The translations under genes were made by a program, and so were the position numbers. The notes under the pieces are model-generated. The model did not search any database. It saw only the letters and a program-made list of their open reading frames with translations, and was not told the DNA's origin. Below, piece after piece: positions 33,480 to 45,714 of a stretch of 64,000 nucleotides of DNA (the stretch's first letter is position 1; every line of letters starts with the position of its first letter). Origin of the DNA: Siphonodentalium dalli (taxonomy: Eukaryota > Mollusca > Scaphopoda > Gadilida > Siphonodentaliidae); NCBI GenBank assembly GCA_032622095.1, contig CP136065.1, positions 67,237,675 through 67,301,674 of the forward strand. The letters run 5' to 3'.

Positions 33480-36400
33480 AGACATCTCAATATATCATTT
33501 TCCATGCAACGTGCAGCTTCTGGGTATGTTGAGAGCATTTGGTATTAATAAAAAAAAATCTTTTATTGCTCATATTAAAGATACGGGCGGTGTTGGCTGT
33601 GGGTATGCTGTTAAGATATTCATCTCCGTCAAAAACCGCCATAAACAGAAATAGTAAAATATAGGAAGAATTTTTTGTTATATCATACATAAATATGGCA
33701 TAAACAGTATGTTATTGTCAATTGTTTTCACTTTGTTGTGCAAAGACAAGGAAAAAAACCGTTACGTTTCCTGGCTTTTGTTTAGATCCGGATATGGTAA
33801 CCATAAAGAGCGTTGTTTGTTACTGTTTTTCTTATATAGAAATAATGAAGAGCGTTTATATAATGTTTGTGTGATTAAACAATATGATTGCGTTGTGTTA
33901 TGTAAACAGAAGCAAAACTACAGAAGCAAAACTTCTGTAACACGAGCAGGCTGTTGTTTACACAACCATCGTACACATTGAGGACAATATACTATTTACG
34001 CGCTGATTATGCTTGCATATGAACAAAACTATATATATTTTAATATTCCTTCTGATGGTGGCGATTTGAACACATGGATATTTCTGCAACGAACACCGCC
34101 CGTGTCTTTAATTATTATAACCAATGCCGTGTGCTGATATACATATACATATAGCTAACAACATTACCGACCTTATCGAGACTCTTGAAATAATCCGACC
34201 TTAGGGAGACACCTCGACACAAGGAAAAATCCGTTACGTTTCCTGGCTTTTGTTTAGATCCGGATATGGTAAGCATAAAGAGCGTTGTTTGTTACTGTTT
34301 TTCTTATATGGAAATAATGAAGAGCGTTCATGATATGTTTGTGAGATTAAGCAATATGACTGCGTTGTGTTATGTAGACAGAAGCAAAACTTCTGTAAAA
34401 CGAGCAGGCTGTTGTTCACACAACCATCGTACACCTTGAGGACAATATACTATTTACGCACTGATTATGTTTGCATATGAACACAACTATATATATTTTA
34501 ATATTCCTTCTGATGGTGGCGATTTGAACACATGAATATTTCTGCAACGAACACCGCCCGTGTCTTTAATTATTATAACCAATGCCGTGTACTGATATAC
34601 ATATACATATAGCTAACAAAATTAACGAAATTAGGGAGACTCTTGAAATAATCCGACCTTAGGGAGACATCTCGACACAGCTATATATATTTTAATATTC
34701 CATCTGTTGGTGGCGATTTGAACACATATGAATATTTCTGCAACGAACGCCGCCCGTGCCTTTAATTATTATAACCAATACCATGTAATGATATACATAT
34801 ACCTAACAACATGAACGACATTAGGGAGATTCTTGAAATAATCTGACCTTAGGGAGACATCTCAATATATCATTTTCCATGCAACGTGCAGCTTCTGGGT
34901 ATGTTGAGAGCATTTGGTATTAATAATAAAAAAAAATCTTGTATTGCTCATATTAAAGATACGGGCGGTGTTGGCTGTGTGTATGATGTTAAGATATTCA
35001 TCTCTGTCAAAAACCGCCATAAACAGAAATAGTAAAATATAGGCAGAATTTGTTGTTATATCATACATAAATATGGCATAAACAGTATGTTATTGTCAAT
35101 TGTTTTCACTTTGTTGTGCAAACACAAGGAAAAAAACCGTTACGTTTCCTGGCTTTTGTTTAGATCCGGATATGGTAACCATAAAGAGCGTTGTTTGTTA
35201 CTGTTTTTCTTATATATAAATAATGAAGAGCGTTTATATAATGTTTGTGTGATTAACCAATATGATTGCGTTGTGTTATGTAAACAGAAGCAAAACTACA
35301 GAAACAAAACTTCTGTAACACGAGCAGGCTGTTGTTTACACAACCATCGTACACATTGTGGACAATATACTATTTACGCGCTGATTATGTTTGCATATGA
35401 ACAAAACTATATATATTTTAATATTCCTTCTGATGGTGGCGATTTGAACACATGGATATTTCTGCAACGAACACCGCCCGTGTCTTTAATTATTATAACC
35501 AATGCCGTGTGCTGATATACATATACATATAGCTAACAACATTACCGACCTTATCGAGACTCTTGAAATAATCCGACCTTAGGGAGACACCTCGACACAA
35601 GGAAAAAAACCGTTACGTTTCCTGGCTTTTGTTTAGATCCGGATATGGTAAGCATAAAGAGCGTTGTTTGTTACTGTTTTTCTTATATGGAAATAATGAA
35701 GAGCGTTCATGTAATGTTTGTGAGATTAACCAATATTACTCCGTTGTGTTATGTAGACAGAAGCAAAACTTCTGTAAAGCGAGCAGGCTGTTGTTCACAC
35801 AACCATCGTACACCTTGAGGACAATATACTTTTTACGCACTGATTATGTTTGCATATGAACACAACTATATATATTTTAATATTCCTTCTGATGGTGGCG
35901 ATTTGAACACATGAATATTTCTGCAACGAACGCCGCCCGTGTCTTTAATTATTATAACCAATGCCGTGTACTGATATACATATACATATAGCTAACAAAA
36001 TTAACGAAATTAGGGAGACTCTTGAAATAATCCGACCTTAGGGAGACATCTCGACACAGCTATATATATTTTAATATTCCATCTGTTGGTGGCGATTTGA
36101 ACACATATGAATATTTCTGCAACGAACGCCGCCCGTGCCTTTAATTATTATTATAACCAATACCATGTAATGATATATATATATCTAACAACATGAACGA
36201 CATTAGGGAGATTCTTGAAATAATCTGACCTTAGGGAGACATCTCAATATATCATTTTCCATGCAACGTGCAGCTTCTGGGTATGTTGAGAGCATTTGGT
36301 ATTAATAAAAAAAAAAAATCTTTTATTGCTCATATTAAAGATACGGGCGGTCTTGGCTGTGGGTATGCTGTTAAGATATTCATCTCCGTCAAAAACCGCC

Positions 36401-36540
36401 ATAAACAGAAATAGTAAAATATAGGCAGAATTTGTTGTTATATCATACATAAATATGGCATAAACAGTATGTTATTGTCAATTGTTTTCACTTTGTTGTG
36501 CAAACACAAGGAAAAAAACCGTTACGTTTCCTGGGTTTTA
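33480..36540 (+). repeat. 1.38-kb higher-order unit within the array
   Basis: Landmarks repeat at 33575, 34953 and 36335 (1378 and 1382 bp apart). The same holds for 33709/35087 and for the truncated-unit junction CTCGACACAAGGAAAAA at about 34213 and 35592. Each higher-order unit is one full element plus linker plus a second copy that starts abruptly in the AAGGAAAAA segment. The shared breakpoint shows that these arose by duplication of one rearranged block. Confidence 0.88.
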
Positions 36541-39005
36541 TTTAGATCCGGATATGGTAAACATTAAGAGCGTTATTTGTTACTACTTTCCTTATATGGA
36601 AATAATAAAGAGCGTTTATATAATGTTTGTGTGATTAACCACTATAATGGCGTTGTGTTATGTAAACAGAAGCAAAACTTCCGTAACACGACCATGCTGT
36701 TGTTTACACAATCATAGTACACATTGAGGACAATATACTATTTACGAGCTGATTACGTTTGCATATGAACAAAACTGTACATATTTTAATATTCCATCTG
36801 TTGGTGTCGATTTGACCACATATTAATATTTCTGCAACGAACGCCGCCCGTGCCTTTAATTATTATAACCAATACCATGTAATGATATACATATACCTAA
36901 CAACATGAACGACATTAGGGAGATTCTTGAAATAATCTGACCTTAGGGAGACATCTCAATATATCATTCTCCATGCAGCGTGCAGCTCCTGGGTATGTTG
37001 AGAGCATTTGGTATTAATAATAAAAAAAAATCTTTTATTACTCATATTAAAGATACGGGCGGTGTTGGCGGTTGGTATGCTGTTAAAATATTCATCTCCT
37101 TCAAAAACCGCCACAAACAGAAATAGTAAAATATAGGCAGAATGTGTTGTTATATCATACAGAAATATGGAATAAACAGTATGTTATTGTCAATTGTTTT
37201 CACTTTGTTGTGCAAACAAAAGGAAAAAACCGTTACGTTTCCTGGCTTTTGTTTAGATCCGGATATGGTAAGCATAAAGAGCGTTGTTTGTTACTGTTTT
37301 TCTTATATGGAAATACTGAAGAGCGTTCATGTAATGTTTGTGAGATTAACCAATATGACTGCGTTGTGGTATGTAAACAGAAGCATAACTTCTGTTACAC
37401 GAGCAGGCTGTTGTTCACAAAACCATCGTACACATTGAGGACAATATACTATTTACGCGCTGATTATGTATGCATATGAACAAAACTATACATATTTTAA
37501 TATTCCTTCTGATGGTGGCGATTTGAACACATGCATATTTCTGCAACGAACGCCGCCTGTGTCTTTAATTATTATAACCAATGCCGTGTACTGATAAATA
37601 AATACATATAGCTAACATTACCGACCTTGGGAGACTCTTGAAATAATCCGACCTTAGGGAGACATCTCAATATATCATTTTCCATGAAACGTGCAGCTTC
37701 TGGGTATGGTGAGAGCATTTGGTCATTTGCTCATATTAAAGATACGGGCGGTGTTTGGCGGTTGGTATGCTGTTAAAATATTTGTTTAGATCCGGATATG
37801 GTAAGCATAAAGAGCGTTGTTTGTTACTGTTTTTCTCATATGGAAATAATGAAGAGCGTTTATATAATGTTTGTGTGATTAATTAATATGATTTGCGTTG
37901 TGTTATATAAACAGAAGCATAACTTCTGTAACACGAACAGGCTGTTAATTGTTTACACAACCATCGTACACTTTGAGGACAATATACTATTTACGCGCTG
38001 ATTATGTTTGCATATGAACAAAACTATATATTTTTTAATATTCCTTCTGATGGTGGCGATTTTAACACATGAATATTTCTGCAACGAACGCCGCCCGTGT
38101 CTTTAATTATTATAACCAATGCCGTGTACTGCTATACATATACATATAGCTAACAACATTACCGACCTTATGGAGACTCTTGAAATAATCCGACCTTAGG
38201 GAGACATCTCGATATATCATTTTCTATGTTAAGCATAGCTTCTGGGTGTGGTGGGAGCATTTGGTATTAATAAAAAAACATGTTTTATTGCTATATTAAA
38301 GATACTGGCGGTGTTGGCGGTGTGCATGCTGTGAAAATATTCACCTCCGTTAAATGTGTTATGTAAACAAAAGCAAAAAACGTCATGTTTCCTGGGTTTT
38401 GTTTAGATCCGGATATGGTACACATAAAGAGCGTTATTTGTTACTACTTTCCTTATTTGGAAATAATTAAGAGACTCTTGAAATAATCCGACCTTAATGA
38501 GATATCTCAATATAACATTTTATATGCAGCGCGTGGCTTCTGGGTAAGGTGAGAGCATTTGTTACGCGATGATTATGTTTGCATATGAACAAAACTGTAC
38601 ATATTTTAATATTCCATATTATGTAAACAAAGGAAAAAACCGTTACGTTTCCTTGCTTTTGTTTAGATCCGGATATGGTAAACATAAAGAGCGTTATTTG
38701 TTCCTTATATGGAAATAATAAAGAGCGTTTATATAATTTTTGTGTGGTCAACCACTATACTTGCGTTGTGTTGTGTAAACAAAAGCAAAACTTCTATAAC
38801 ACGAGCAGGCTGCTGTTTACGCCACCATAGTACACATTGATGACAATATACTATTTACGCGCTGAATATGTTTGCATATAAACAAACTATATATTTTTTA
38901 ATATTCCTTCTGTTGGTTGCGATTTGAACACATATGATATTTCTGCAACGAACGCCGGCCGTGCCTTTGATTATTATAACCAATGCCATGTACTGATATA
39001 GCGTT

Positions 39006-39168
39006 TTACAAAGATTAAACAAGGTCCCCGCATTCGTGTATTGAGGGTTAAATTTCTCGCGTATGCTAACATCTTATATTATATATAGTCATGTTATAAG
39101 ACTCTTTCAAGAATGTGGCTTCAAAATATAAAGTACATATTATGTATCTCCATAACTTTGATTTTAAT
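39006..39168. other. AT-rich boundary of the array
   Basis: Array homology stops near 39005 (GATATAGCGTTTTACAAAG). No feature is recognised between here and the hairpin at 39169. Confidence 0.4.
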
Positions 39169-39285
39169 ATGTGTCCCCCTAATACGCATGTAGTGGTATT
39201 TATTGCATATGTCCCCCTAATATGGTTCATGTTGTATGTAAAATGAGCAAACATTAGGGAGACGGTATTAGGGGGACACTTGTTA
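39169..39285. repeat. Hairpin repeat with GTCCCCCTAATA ends
   Basis: ATGTGTCCCCCTAATA on the left pairs with TATTAGGGGGACACTT on the right; inside, TATGTCCCCCTAATATGG opposes AAACATTAGGGAGACGG. The same word set forms the hairpin at 16304-16391. Confidence 0.65.
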
Positions 39286-39332
39286 TATATTTTTACATAT
39301 TATAATAGTCGTAACAAATGACACCATAGATG

Positions 39333-39440
39333 GTTTTTCGATTAATACCAAATGCTCTCACCACACACAGAAGCTATGCGTTGCATAGAAAATGATATAT
39401 CGAGATGTCTCCCTAAGGTCGGATTATTTCAACAGTCTTC
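39333..39440 (-). repeat. Array linker fragment in inverted orientation
   Basis: Reads TTTTTCGATTAATACCAAATG, then CTCACCACACACAGAAGCT, then CGAGATGTCTCCCTAAGGTC. This is the reverse complement of the array linkers (for example 38200-38275). It shows that the linker also exists as an independent dispersed unit or was inverted at the array edge. Confidence 0.8.
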
Positions 39441-39624
39441 TTATTGTATGTGAGGCATATAAACGCAGCCGATTATCCGAGAGTCACTTTGTCCTTGGTT
39501 AATTTCAATGAATATTGTTTCTATTACTTTCTATTATACATGTGGAATAAATTCACTAAGGTCGGGTCGAGATTTTTATAGTGAATGGATTCTTTTACGT
39601 AAAGGCATACACCATCTCTGCTGC

Positions 39625-39712
39625 CATCATAATCATCATCATCATCATCACCATCATCATCAGCATCATCATCACCATCATCATCACCATCAGCAGCAGC
39701 AACATGCTTGTC
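39625..39712. repeat. (CAT)n / (CAN)n microsatellite
   Basis: ATCATCATC-rich run ending CAGCAGCAGCAAC. It creates a histidine-rich reading frame (39508-39768) that I do not accept as a gene. Confidence 0.93.
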
Positions 39713-40430
39713 GTATATTAAATATTTCAGTTAGAGCAATAACTTCGAAAGAATTATTTCGACTTTAAGTCGCACATAAGATTACACAATGACTCGAAAT
39801 TCGCGTTGATGCTTCGACAGATGATGTTGAACATTGAACATTTAAGTGTTTTATTTTGTTGATATGTCGCACGATGTGCTGGTGAAATGTTTCCACAGTC
39901 ATTGCAAGTATTATTAGCAGAATTTAAATAATCGTCATATTCCTGTTCCGCTTCGCACCATTTCCATAATGTAATGAATGAAAAGTATGCCAATCACTTC
40001 AGAATAAATTAAAGATGTAAGCATGAATATGTATAGTCCGTTCATTGATACTAGAGCTGACCGTAATATGAAATACATAATATTTTAATGTTGTGTTGTA
40101 TTCAGTCGGTATGGTTCAATACGTTAGTATACACCTTTCGCATTTGACAACATATAATTATTACGAATATGGTACTACGTCACTAGAATATGTGGTCTTT
40201 ATATTCGTTGTCGTTTTTCCATATTCGTTGTGACGATTACAGGTTTGGATTTTCAAAAAAAGTTAAAAATACATCATAAAGTAATACATTCCCGATCGTT
40301 TCTCAGCTCCTCAATATGGGAGATGACTCTGAGATTATGTCCTTAAACTGTGATCGCCAATGTGGCCTTATCTATTAGTGGTAACCAAATCATTCGTCGT
40401 CGCTTGCGAAACACAAAGCGCTAAGCTATG
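39713..40430. other. No recognised feature
   Basis: AT-rich. ORF 39754-39993 (-) has several cysteines (CNDCG) but no domain I recognise. Confidence 0.35.
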
Positions 40431-40599
40431 ACGACCCATATAAAAATTCACCCGGGTAAATCCACCCAGGTGTTTTGGGCCAAAAACCCGGGTATAAATA
40501 TATCTACAAAGACATCCACCAACCATCAAGACCCCCTGAAACCTGGGTTTTACCATGATTAACCCAGCTAAAACTGGATACAAACCATGGTGTGGATAA

Positions 40600-41115
40600 A
40601 CTTGGGTGTAATTACCAAGGTGAACACACACATGTGTACCCTGGTGTTTCCTACCTGGGTGTTTCCCACCCAGGTGTACCTTGGTGATATTCCCACAGGT
40701 GTACCCTGGTGTTCCTACCTGGGTGTTTCCCACCCAGGTGTACCTTGGTCTTATTCACCCAGGTGTACCCTAGATGGTGTTTCCTACCTGGGTGTTTCCC
40801 ACCCAGGTGTAACTTGGTGTTATTCACCCAGGTGTTTCCTACCCAGGTGTTCCCTACCAAGGTGTATCTTGATGTTTCCAACCCAGGTGTACTTTGGTGT
40901 TTTCTTACCCCGGTGTACCTTGGTGTTTTCTTACCCAGGTGGATATCCCAGTGTTTCCACCCAGGTATACCTTGGTGTTTTCCCCGGGTGTTTCCATCAG
41001 TGTATACCTCGGGTATTTTAAGCAGGTACCACTCGCTTATATTTTACCCTGGTGTACCCCATCATTTTCACCCAGATGTATCCCAGGTATACCACCCTGT
41101 TATATCCTGGTGTTG
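40600..41115 (+). repeat. Minisatellite arm, forward orientation
   Basis: About 20 units of roughly 24-26 bp, consensus ACCCAGGTGTACCTTGGTG plus TTTCCT or TTTTCTT. Open on several frames because the units lack stops. Confidence 0.88.
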
Positions 41116-41475
41116 GAACACCAGGGTTTATCAGGGTGGTTGCACTTGGGTTAAACCTGGGTAAAAATACAGGGGCACACCAGGGTAAATCATTGAGTTG
41201 AGTCTGCTTAAGAACACCTGGGATATACCCTGGTAGAAACACCCGGGGAAACACCTGGGTCGAAAACACCAAGGTACACCTGGGTGGAAACATTGAGATG
41301 CACCTGGGTTAGAAACCCCAAGGTACACACAGGTAAGGAAACACCAAGGTACACCAGGGTAGGAAAACACCAAGGTACAACTGGGTGGGAAAAACCAATA
41401 TACACATGGGTAGGAAACACCAAGGAACACCTGGGTGAATAACACCAAGGTACACCTGGGTGGGGATACCAGAGT
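41116..41475 (-). repeat. Minisatellite arm, reverse orientation
   Basis: Units reading AAACACCAAGGTACACCTGG, the reverse complement of the left arm, about 14 copies. Confidence 0.88.
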
Positions 41476-42835
41476 GAAATGATGAGGATGGCAATGCAGT
41501 AGACTTGGATGGGATGCAAGGGTATTATTATCAATGGAGTTGTTTTAGTATAATAGAACATTAAGGAAACTGATTGTGGAGCAATACAAGTTTATTCAAG
41601 ATCAACAAACTAAGTAAAGATAAAATACATGTATAGAAACACATGTAATACAGGAATATATAAACTCATTAAACTGCATGGGTTAAAACTTACTGTCAAG
41701 AGTTGGGTTAAAAATTTGATTAAAAAACACTTGCAAATTCCATCTTCATACATGTATATGGTATGTTAGGCAAGTTACATGTACATGCAGTTGCAATGTA
41801 TACCAGTACATGACAAAATATGGAAAACGGTAAATTTTGCCCTAGCATGCCATTTAATCGCTTACGATGTGTTGCTGATGAATAATCTTATGTCTTATAT
41901 ACACGAATGCTAACAATGCTGATGCACCTTAGTTAATTGTTATTAGTGTAACTACTGACATTACAAGAACTAATCTGATTTTTCTATCACAAGCTGACAT
42001 CGAAATCATCAAAAATAACAACCAGGAAGTGAATATGTTGTCACAAGTGAGGTGCATAGGTATAGAAGGAGTTAATCTATAGGCCAATGATCACACCATG
42101 ATTATATATAGCAATTCCTTGTTTTTATGCTCACATAGTAACTCCCTGTATACCTATTCATTTCATATTTGTCCGCATATAAATGTTAGTATTCAATGTA
42201 TGTAAAATAGAATAGTCCATTTTATTTCTTAGTCACAACTTGTAAGCGATTACATAGCATGATGTGGCAATATTTGCCTTTTTAAAAAGTTTTGTCGCCA
42301 TTTTTGCAGCCAGTTTGAGACAAAGTGACAATTTTGATTAAATTGAGTTAAAATATTCATAGGTAATGGTATGCCTCAGTTACGTTGCACATTTCTGTTC
42401 ATTTCTTGTTGAACAATGAATAGAATCACAATGGTGATTTTTGGTGAAATGTTATACCACGTTCTGTACTAAATCTAATATTTGAGGGATCGGAAGGGGC
42501 TGGGACCACAATAATGTCATATTTTATTTCTTCAGTGATCAGTTAGGAGGAAAACAAAAAATAATAATAATAAAGTCCCAACTATGAACCAGTCACATAC
42601 ATAATTAACTTATCTAGAGGATATAAGTGGGAAAAACATCAAATATTCCACTTCCAGCTGCCATTTAGGCGGCCATTTTGGAAGGAGCAATTTTGCCCTA
42701 AAATGTGGCATTGTAAGTTCATAAAATATATGACAACATGTTCTCACTTTAATTTGCATCAAACTGGCTAAGAGACTCGTATAAAAAACGGTGGATTTAC
42801 ATATTCAAGTTCGCTCCTGTTGGTAACTTTTTCCA
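41476..42835. other. Unique interior of the foldback-like element
   Basis: AT-rich, no long ORF, no transposase recognised. Contains a GGCGGCCATTTTGG word near 42668 like others scattered in the window. Confidence 0.4.
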
Positions 42836-43290
42836 TAATGGACAGTAAAAACACCCCGGTATATCATGAGATGGATAAACACCTGGGTATACCATGAGAT
42901 GGAGAAACACATGGGTAAATCCCTACAAATAGATAAGACACCCGGGTAAATCTCGATATAGGTTTGATATACCTGGATTAACCCTGGTATAATAACTTTT
43001 TACATGGGGTTTACCCGGGTAGAATATTATTTTACCCGGGTGAACCGGGGTTTACCATGGATTAAACCGGATAAACCCCCAGTTTTATATGGGAATAACA
43101 GCATAATTCAGTACAAAATACGCAATACCGTAATCCGCTTACTGCGAGTAGCAAGCACGATTATCTCACTAACTGAGTCGTAGTCGTCATTCTGCGAAAA
43201 GGTTTTTGGACCGTACGAAAATATTACAAAAAATAGCTATTCGTAATAATTATCTGTTGTCGTTCAAAATGCAAAATGTGTCTAATATGC

Positions 43291-43412
43291 ACCGAGTACA
43301 GTGCAGTCGAATAACCCGTTAACACAGTGCAGGTGATTAACCCGTTAACACCGTGCATTCGATTGACCCGTTAACACATGCAGTGCAGGCGATTAACCCG
43401 TTAACACAGTAT
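43291..43412 (+). repeat. Tandem repeat, about 30-bp unit x 4
   Basis: ATTAACCCGTTAACAC appears four times (AATAACCCGTTAACAC in the first copy), separated by variants of AGTGCAGGCG. The GTTAACCCGTTAAC-like core is nearly self-complementary. Confidence 0.85.
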
Positions 43413-43544
43413 TGAGCTGACTGGCAAATGATCATTCTCAGGAGATGTACACAGATTTAGCCATGTCCATTACGAACGAATGCATGGGTCAATATGCAGG
43501 CTAACATTATGTGCATGTAAGTATTAATAATTACGATATGTATA

Positions 43545-43836
43545 CTAGCTGATGTGCTCGACTTCGTCCGGGTTATTCAGGGATTTCGTCGTTTTCGATC
43601 GGTCCAGAAACATGCCTATATGAGCCTATATGAGCGCGAGGTCAATGTCAAGGTCAATGACACGATCGCACGTGAAATTGGACCCGCCGATATTGTTCCC
43701 AGATAAAAGTAGGCCTACATACCAAATTTGAGTCGGATCGGTCGAGCAGTTTTCGAGTATATAACACACATACATACATACATAGGTACATACACACAGA
43801 CTGACACACATATAGGATATATATAAATATATAGGA
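43545..43836 (-). mobile_element. Short Helitron, minus orientation
   Basis: On the minus strand it ends in a GC-rich hairpin (ACCCGGACGAAGTCGAG) then CAGCTAG, followed by T outside (43544). It starts TCCTATATATTTATATA with A outside. This matches the Helitron hallmarks: 5' TC, 3' hairpin plus CTRR, insertion between A and T. Inside is the common CTGCTCGACCGATCCGAC block. No Rep/helicase, so non-autonomous. Confidence 0.8.
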
Positions 43837-44472
43837 TAATATATATACTGAAGTTGTGTATGTTTATATACGTTTGTACACGAATGTATATCTTCTGCCT
43901 TGACATTTTGAAATATCAAAATACCGTAATCATGGACATCTATAGTATATACAAAAATACAAAAAAGTTACGAGAAAAGATAATAATACTTATTGATATT
44001 ATGATTCCTGTAAATACAATGGTGTGTACTGGTAGGCCCACATGTATCATATATGCTGATAAATTTGTAGATCCAGAGTTAAAGCAGCACATGCCATTCA
44101 TGAGACAGTTGTATATTATTAAAGAATCTGAATATAAAAAACATTTGGTGAACCACACTCTTAGAACCAGAAGTCCTTCAGAGAACCCAAAAAGGTTCTT
44201 CACCTTGTCACAATAGGAGCACCTTATGTGGTGCTTCAAAGGACCCCATCATAAGGTTCTACTGAAGAACCATATCATAAGGTTCAACAGAAGAACCACA
44301 AGATGGTTCTTAAGGGAACCATAATATGAACATGGTTCTTCAGGGAACCTTTATAAGAACCCCATATGGTTCTTCGGAGGACACAATCATAAGGGTCACG
44401 CGAGGTTTCTTCAGAGAACCTTTCATATATCAGAACCATAATCTACCTCAACAGAATATGGTGAACCTGTAA

Positions 44473-44540
44473 GATGGAATAGCGTACGATGATAATATAG
44501 TATGTTTGCGCTCTTGCGTATATCGCGAAGTTCAGTACGC
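44473..44540 (+). repeat. Direct repeat inside the CACTA-like element, copy 1
   Basis: GATGGAATAGCGTACGATGA followed by TAATATAGTATGTTTGCGC; recurs nearly exactly at 44838-44905, 365 bp on. Confidence 0.88.
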
Positions 44541-44837
44541 TTTGAGGTGTTTTATAATAACTAATAGATTGTCATAATATTGAAGCATTCCGGGAATGAT
44601 ATATACAATGCAGCTTATACCTACACATTCCATATACAATTCGCTTAATTTTGGTGTGATTCATATTCTTGAATACACGAAGGTGGTGAATTAGTCTGCA
44701 CTTTAACATATATTTGTGTATTTTACGATTATCACACGAGGGTTCTTCAGAGAACCTTTCAATAATCAGAACAGGGTTCTTAAGGGAACCATAATCTATC
44801 CCAACATGGTTCTTTAGAGAACCTTTATAAGAACTCC

Positions 44838-44905
44838 AGATGGAATAGCGTACGATGATAATATAGTATGTTTTCGCTCTTGCGTATATCACGACATTCC
44901 GTAAA
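44838..44905 (+). repeat. Direct repeat inside the CACTA-like element, copy 2
   Basis: Second copy of the 44473 block with a few substitutions. Both follow an AGAACC-rich stretch, so a local segment was duplicated. Confidence 0.88.
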
Positions 44906-44929
44906 CTTTAATGGTCCGAGTGCACTGCG

Positions 44930-45030
44930 TGTGGTTTTTACCATTAGATAGCCAGTTTTGGCTCAATCGGTCGAGCTGTTTTCGATTCTATAAAGGACAC
45001 ACACACGGAAGTCTCAAAATATATAGTAGA
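44930..45030 (-). mobile_element. Helitron 5' end fragment
   Basis: Minus strand starts TCTACTATATATTTTGAGAC (TC preceded by A), then GTGTGTGTCC and ACAGCTCGACCGATTGAGCC. This is the layout of the Helitron at 43545-43836, but no 3' hairpin plus CTAG is found further on. Confidence 0.6.
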
Positions 45031-45714
45031 TTACTCACCATTTTTGGTTAGTAGTAGGCCTACATTATTTGCTTTAGGCTACGCGTAAAAGTCTGCATTA
45101 TATAATGCAAAAAAGTGTGCAGTACACACTACTTCGCATTACTTGAGAAAATGTAATGCATTGCAAAGCATTACTATTATACATTACTGTTCCCCAACCC
45201 TGCGAACAAACACATACTCCTACTTTCTCTCTGGTTGATGTTTTATTCATGTTAATCACTCAATTCGGCTCCATGACACATGTAACAACTGCATTATTGT
45301 TTGGTCACGAACCCTTCAGCATCCAAGATAACCCTAGTTACACACCGACGAACCCTATCGATTACAGACAACCTTTTCTGACGCCGAGGAACCTATGGGT
45401 TCTTACATAGAACCATTGAGTTCTTCAAAGAACCCCAAAGAACCCTTATTTCTTAGAGTGCATAATGGGATTTATATGCAAACTAATTTGTACATAGCTC
45501 TAGGATTAAAGGCGACACTATTATGCCATTCATCACAATCCGTGATACATGTTTTCCATAATCTAAGCACCAGTATATAAATACAAATATTTGGAAGCCC
45601 ATCATGGGATTTGTAAGAATATACATGTATGTGTCAATTCATTCTTACATTCACGTTTAAGGCGATAAGTAAGGTGTACAAGATGTCTATTTAATAGACA
45701 TATATAGAGGATAT

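Larger units (their letters stand above)
26866..39005 (+). repeat. About 12-kb head-to-tail array of a non-autonomous TIR element (family A relative)
   Basis: A unit starting TTAAAGATACGGGCGG, then GTTGGCGGTGGGTATGCTG, and ending GCCGCCCGTGCCTTTAA recurs in one orientation. Left ends are seen near 26866, 29407, 30205, 30913, 31637, 32673, 33575, 34953, 36335, 37047, 37735 and 38295; GTTACGTTTCCTGG cores occur at least ten times. Most units carry AAAGAGCGTT twice, 42 bp apart (for example 31143 and 31185). Units of about 500 bp alternate with linkers containing GACATTAGGGAGACTCTTG and CCGACCTTAGGGAGACATC. Some units are truncated or fused. The 104-142-codon ORFs inside are repeated by-products: they share only the element's own sequence and change frame between copies. 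The array is split at 27125-29341 by another element. Confidence 0.9.
40436..43095. mobile_element. Foldback-like element with minisatellite arms in opposite orientation
   Basis: The left edge has CCCATATAAAAATTCACCCG and the right edge TTTTATATGGG, in inverted order. From 40436 to about 41115 the DNA is a minisatellite of ACCCAGGTGTACCTTGGTG units. At 41106-41125 a near-perfect palindrome (CCTGGTGTTGGAACACCAGG) reverses it, and to 41475 the same units run in the other direction. A unique stretch follows (41476-42835), then more inverted units to 43095 (ACCCGGGTAAA, AACACCTGGGTATACC). Foldback elements typically have such tandemly repeated inverted arms. The long proline/valine/glycine-rich ORFs are minisatellite read-through. 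Confidence 0.65.
44156..45460. mobile_element. CACTA-like element with AGAACC subterminal repeats
   Basis: Left end CACTCTTAGAACCAG and right end TTTCTTAGAGTG form CACTCTWAGAA inverted ends. The subterminal regions are packed with GGTTCTTCAGAGAACC-type words in both directions (44160-44430, 44740-44830, 45370-45450). CACTA termini with dense short subterminal repeats fit the EnSpm/CACTA plan. The flanking 3-mers (CCA and CAT) do not match, so the target duplication is not confirmed. No transposase is seen, and a Helitron piece lies inside. Confidence 0.58.

Noticed and set aside
21520-39005. CRISPR-like regular repeat spacing
   Set aside because: Units are hundreds of bases, spacers are themselves repeats, and the genome is eukaryotic.
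39508-39768. Histidine-rich protein
   Set aside because: Microsatellite (CAT)n without any other coding signal.
40587-41164. Long + and - ORFs rich in VFPTQVYLGV or GVPWCF
   Set aside because: Stop-free minisatellite units read in several frames and both strands at once.
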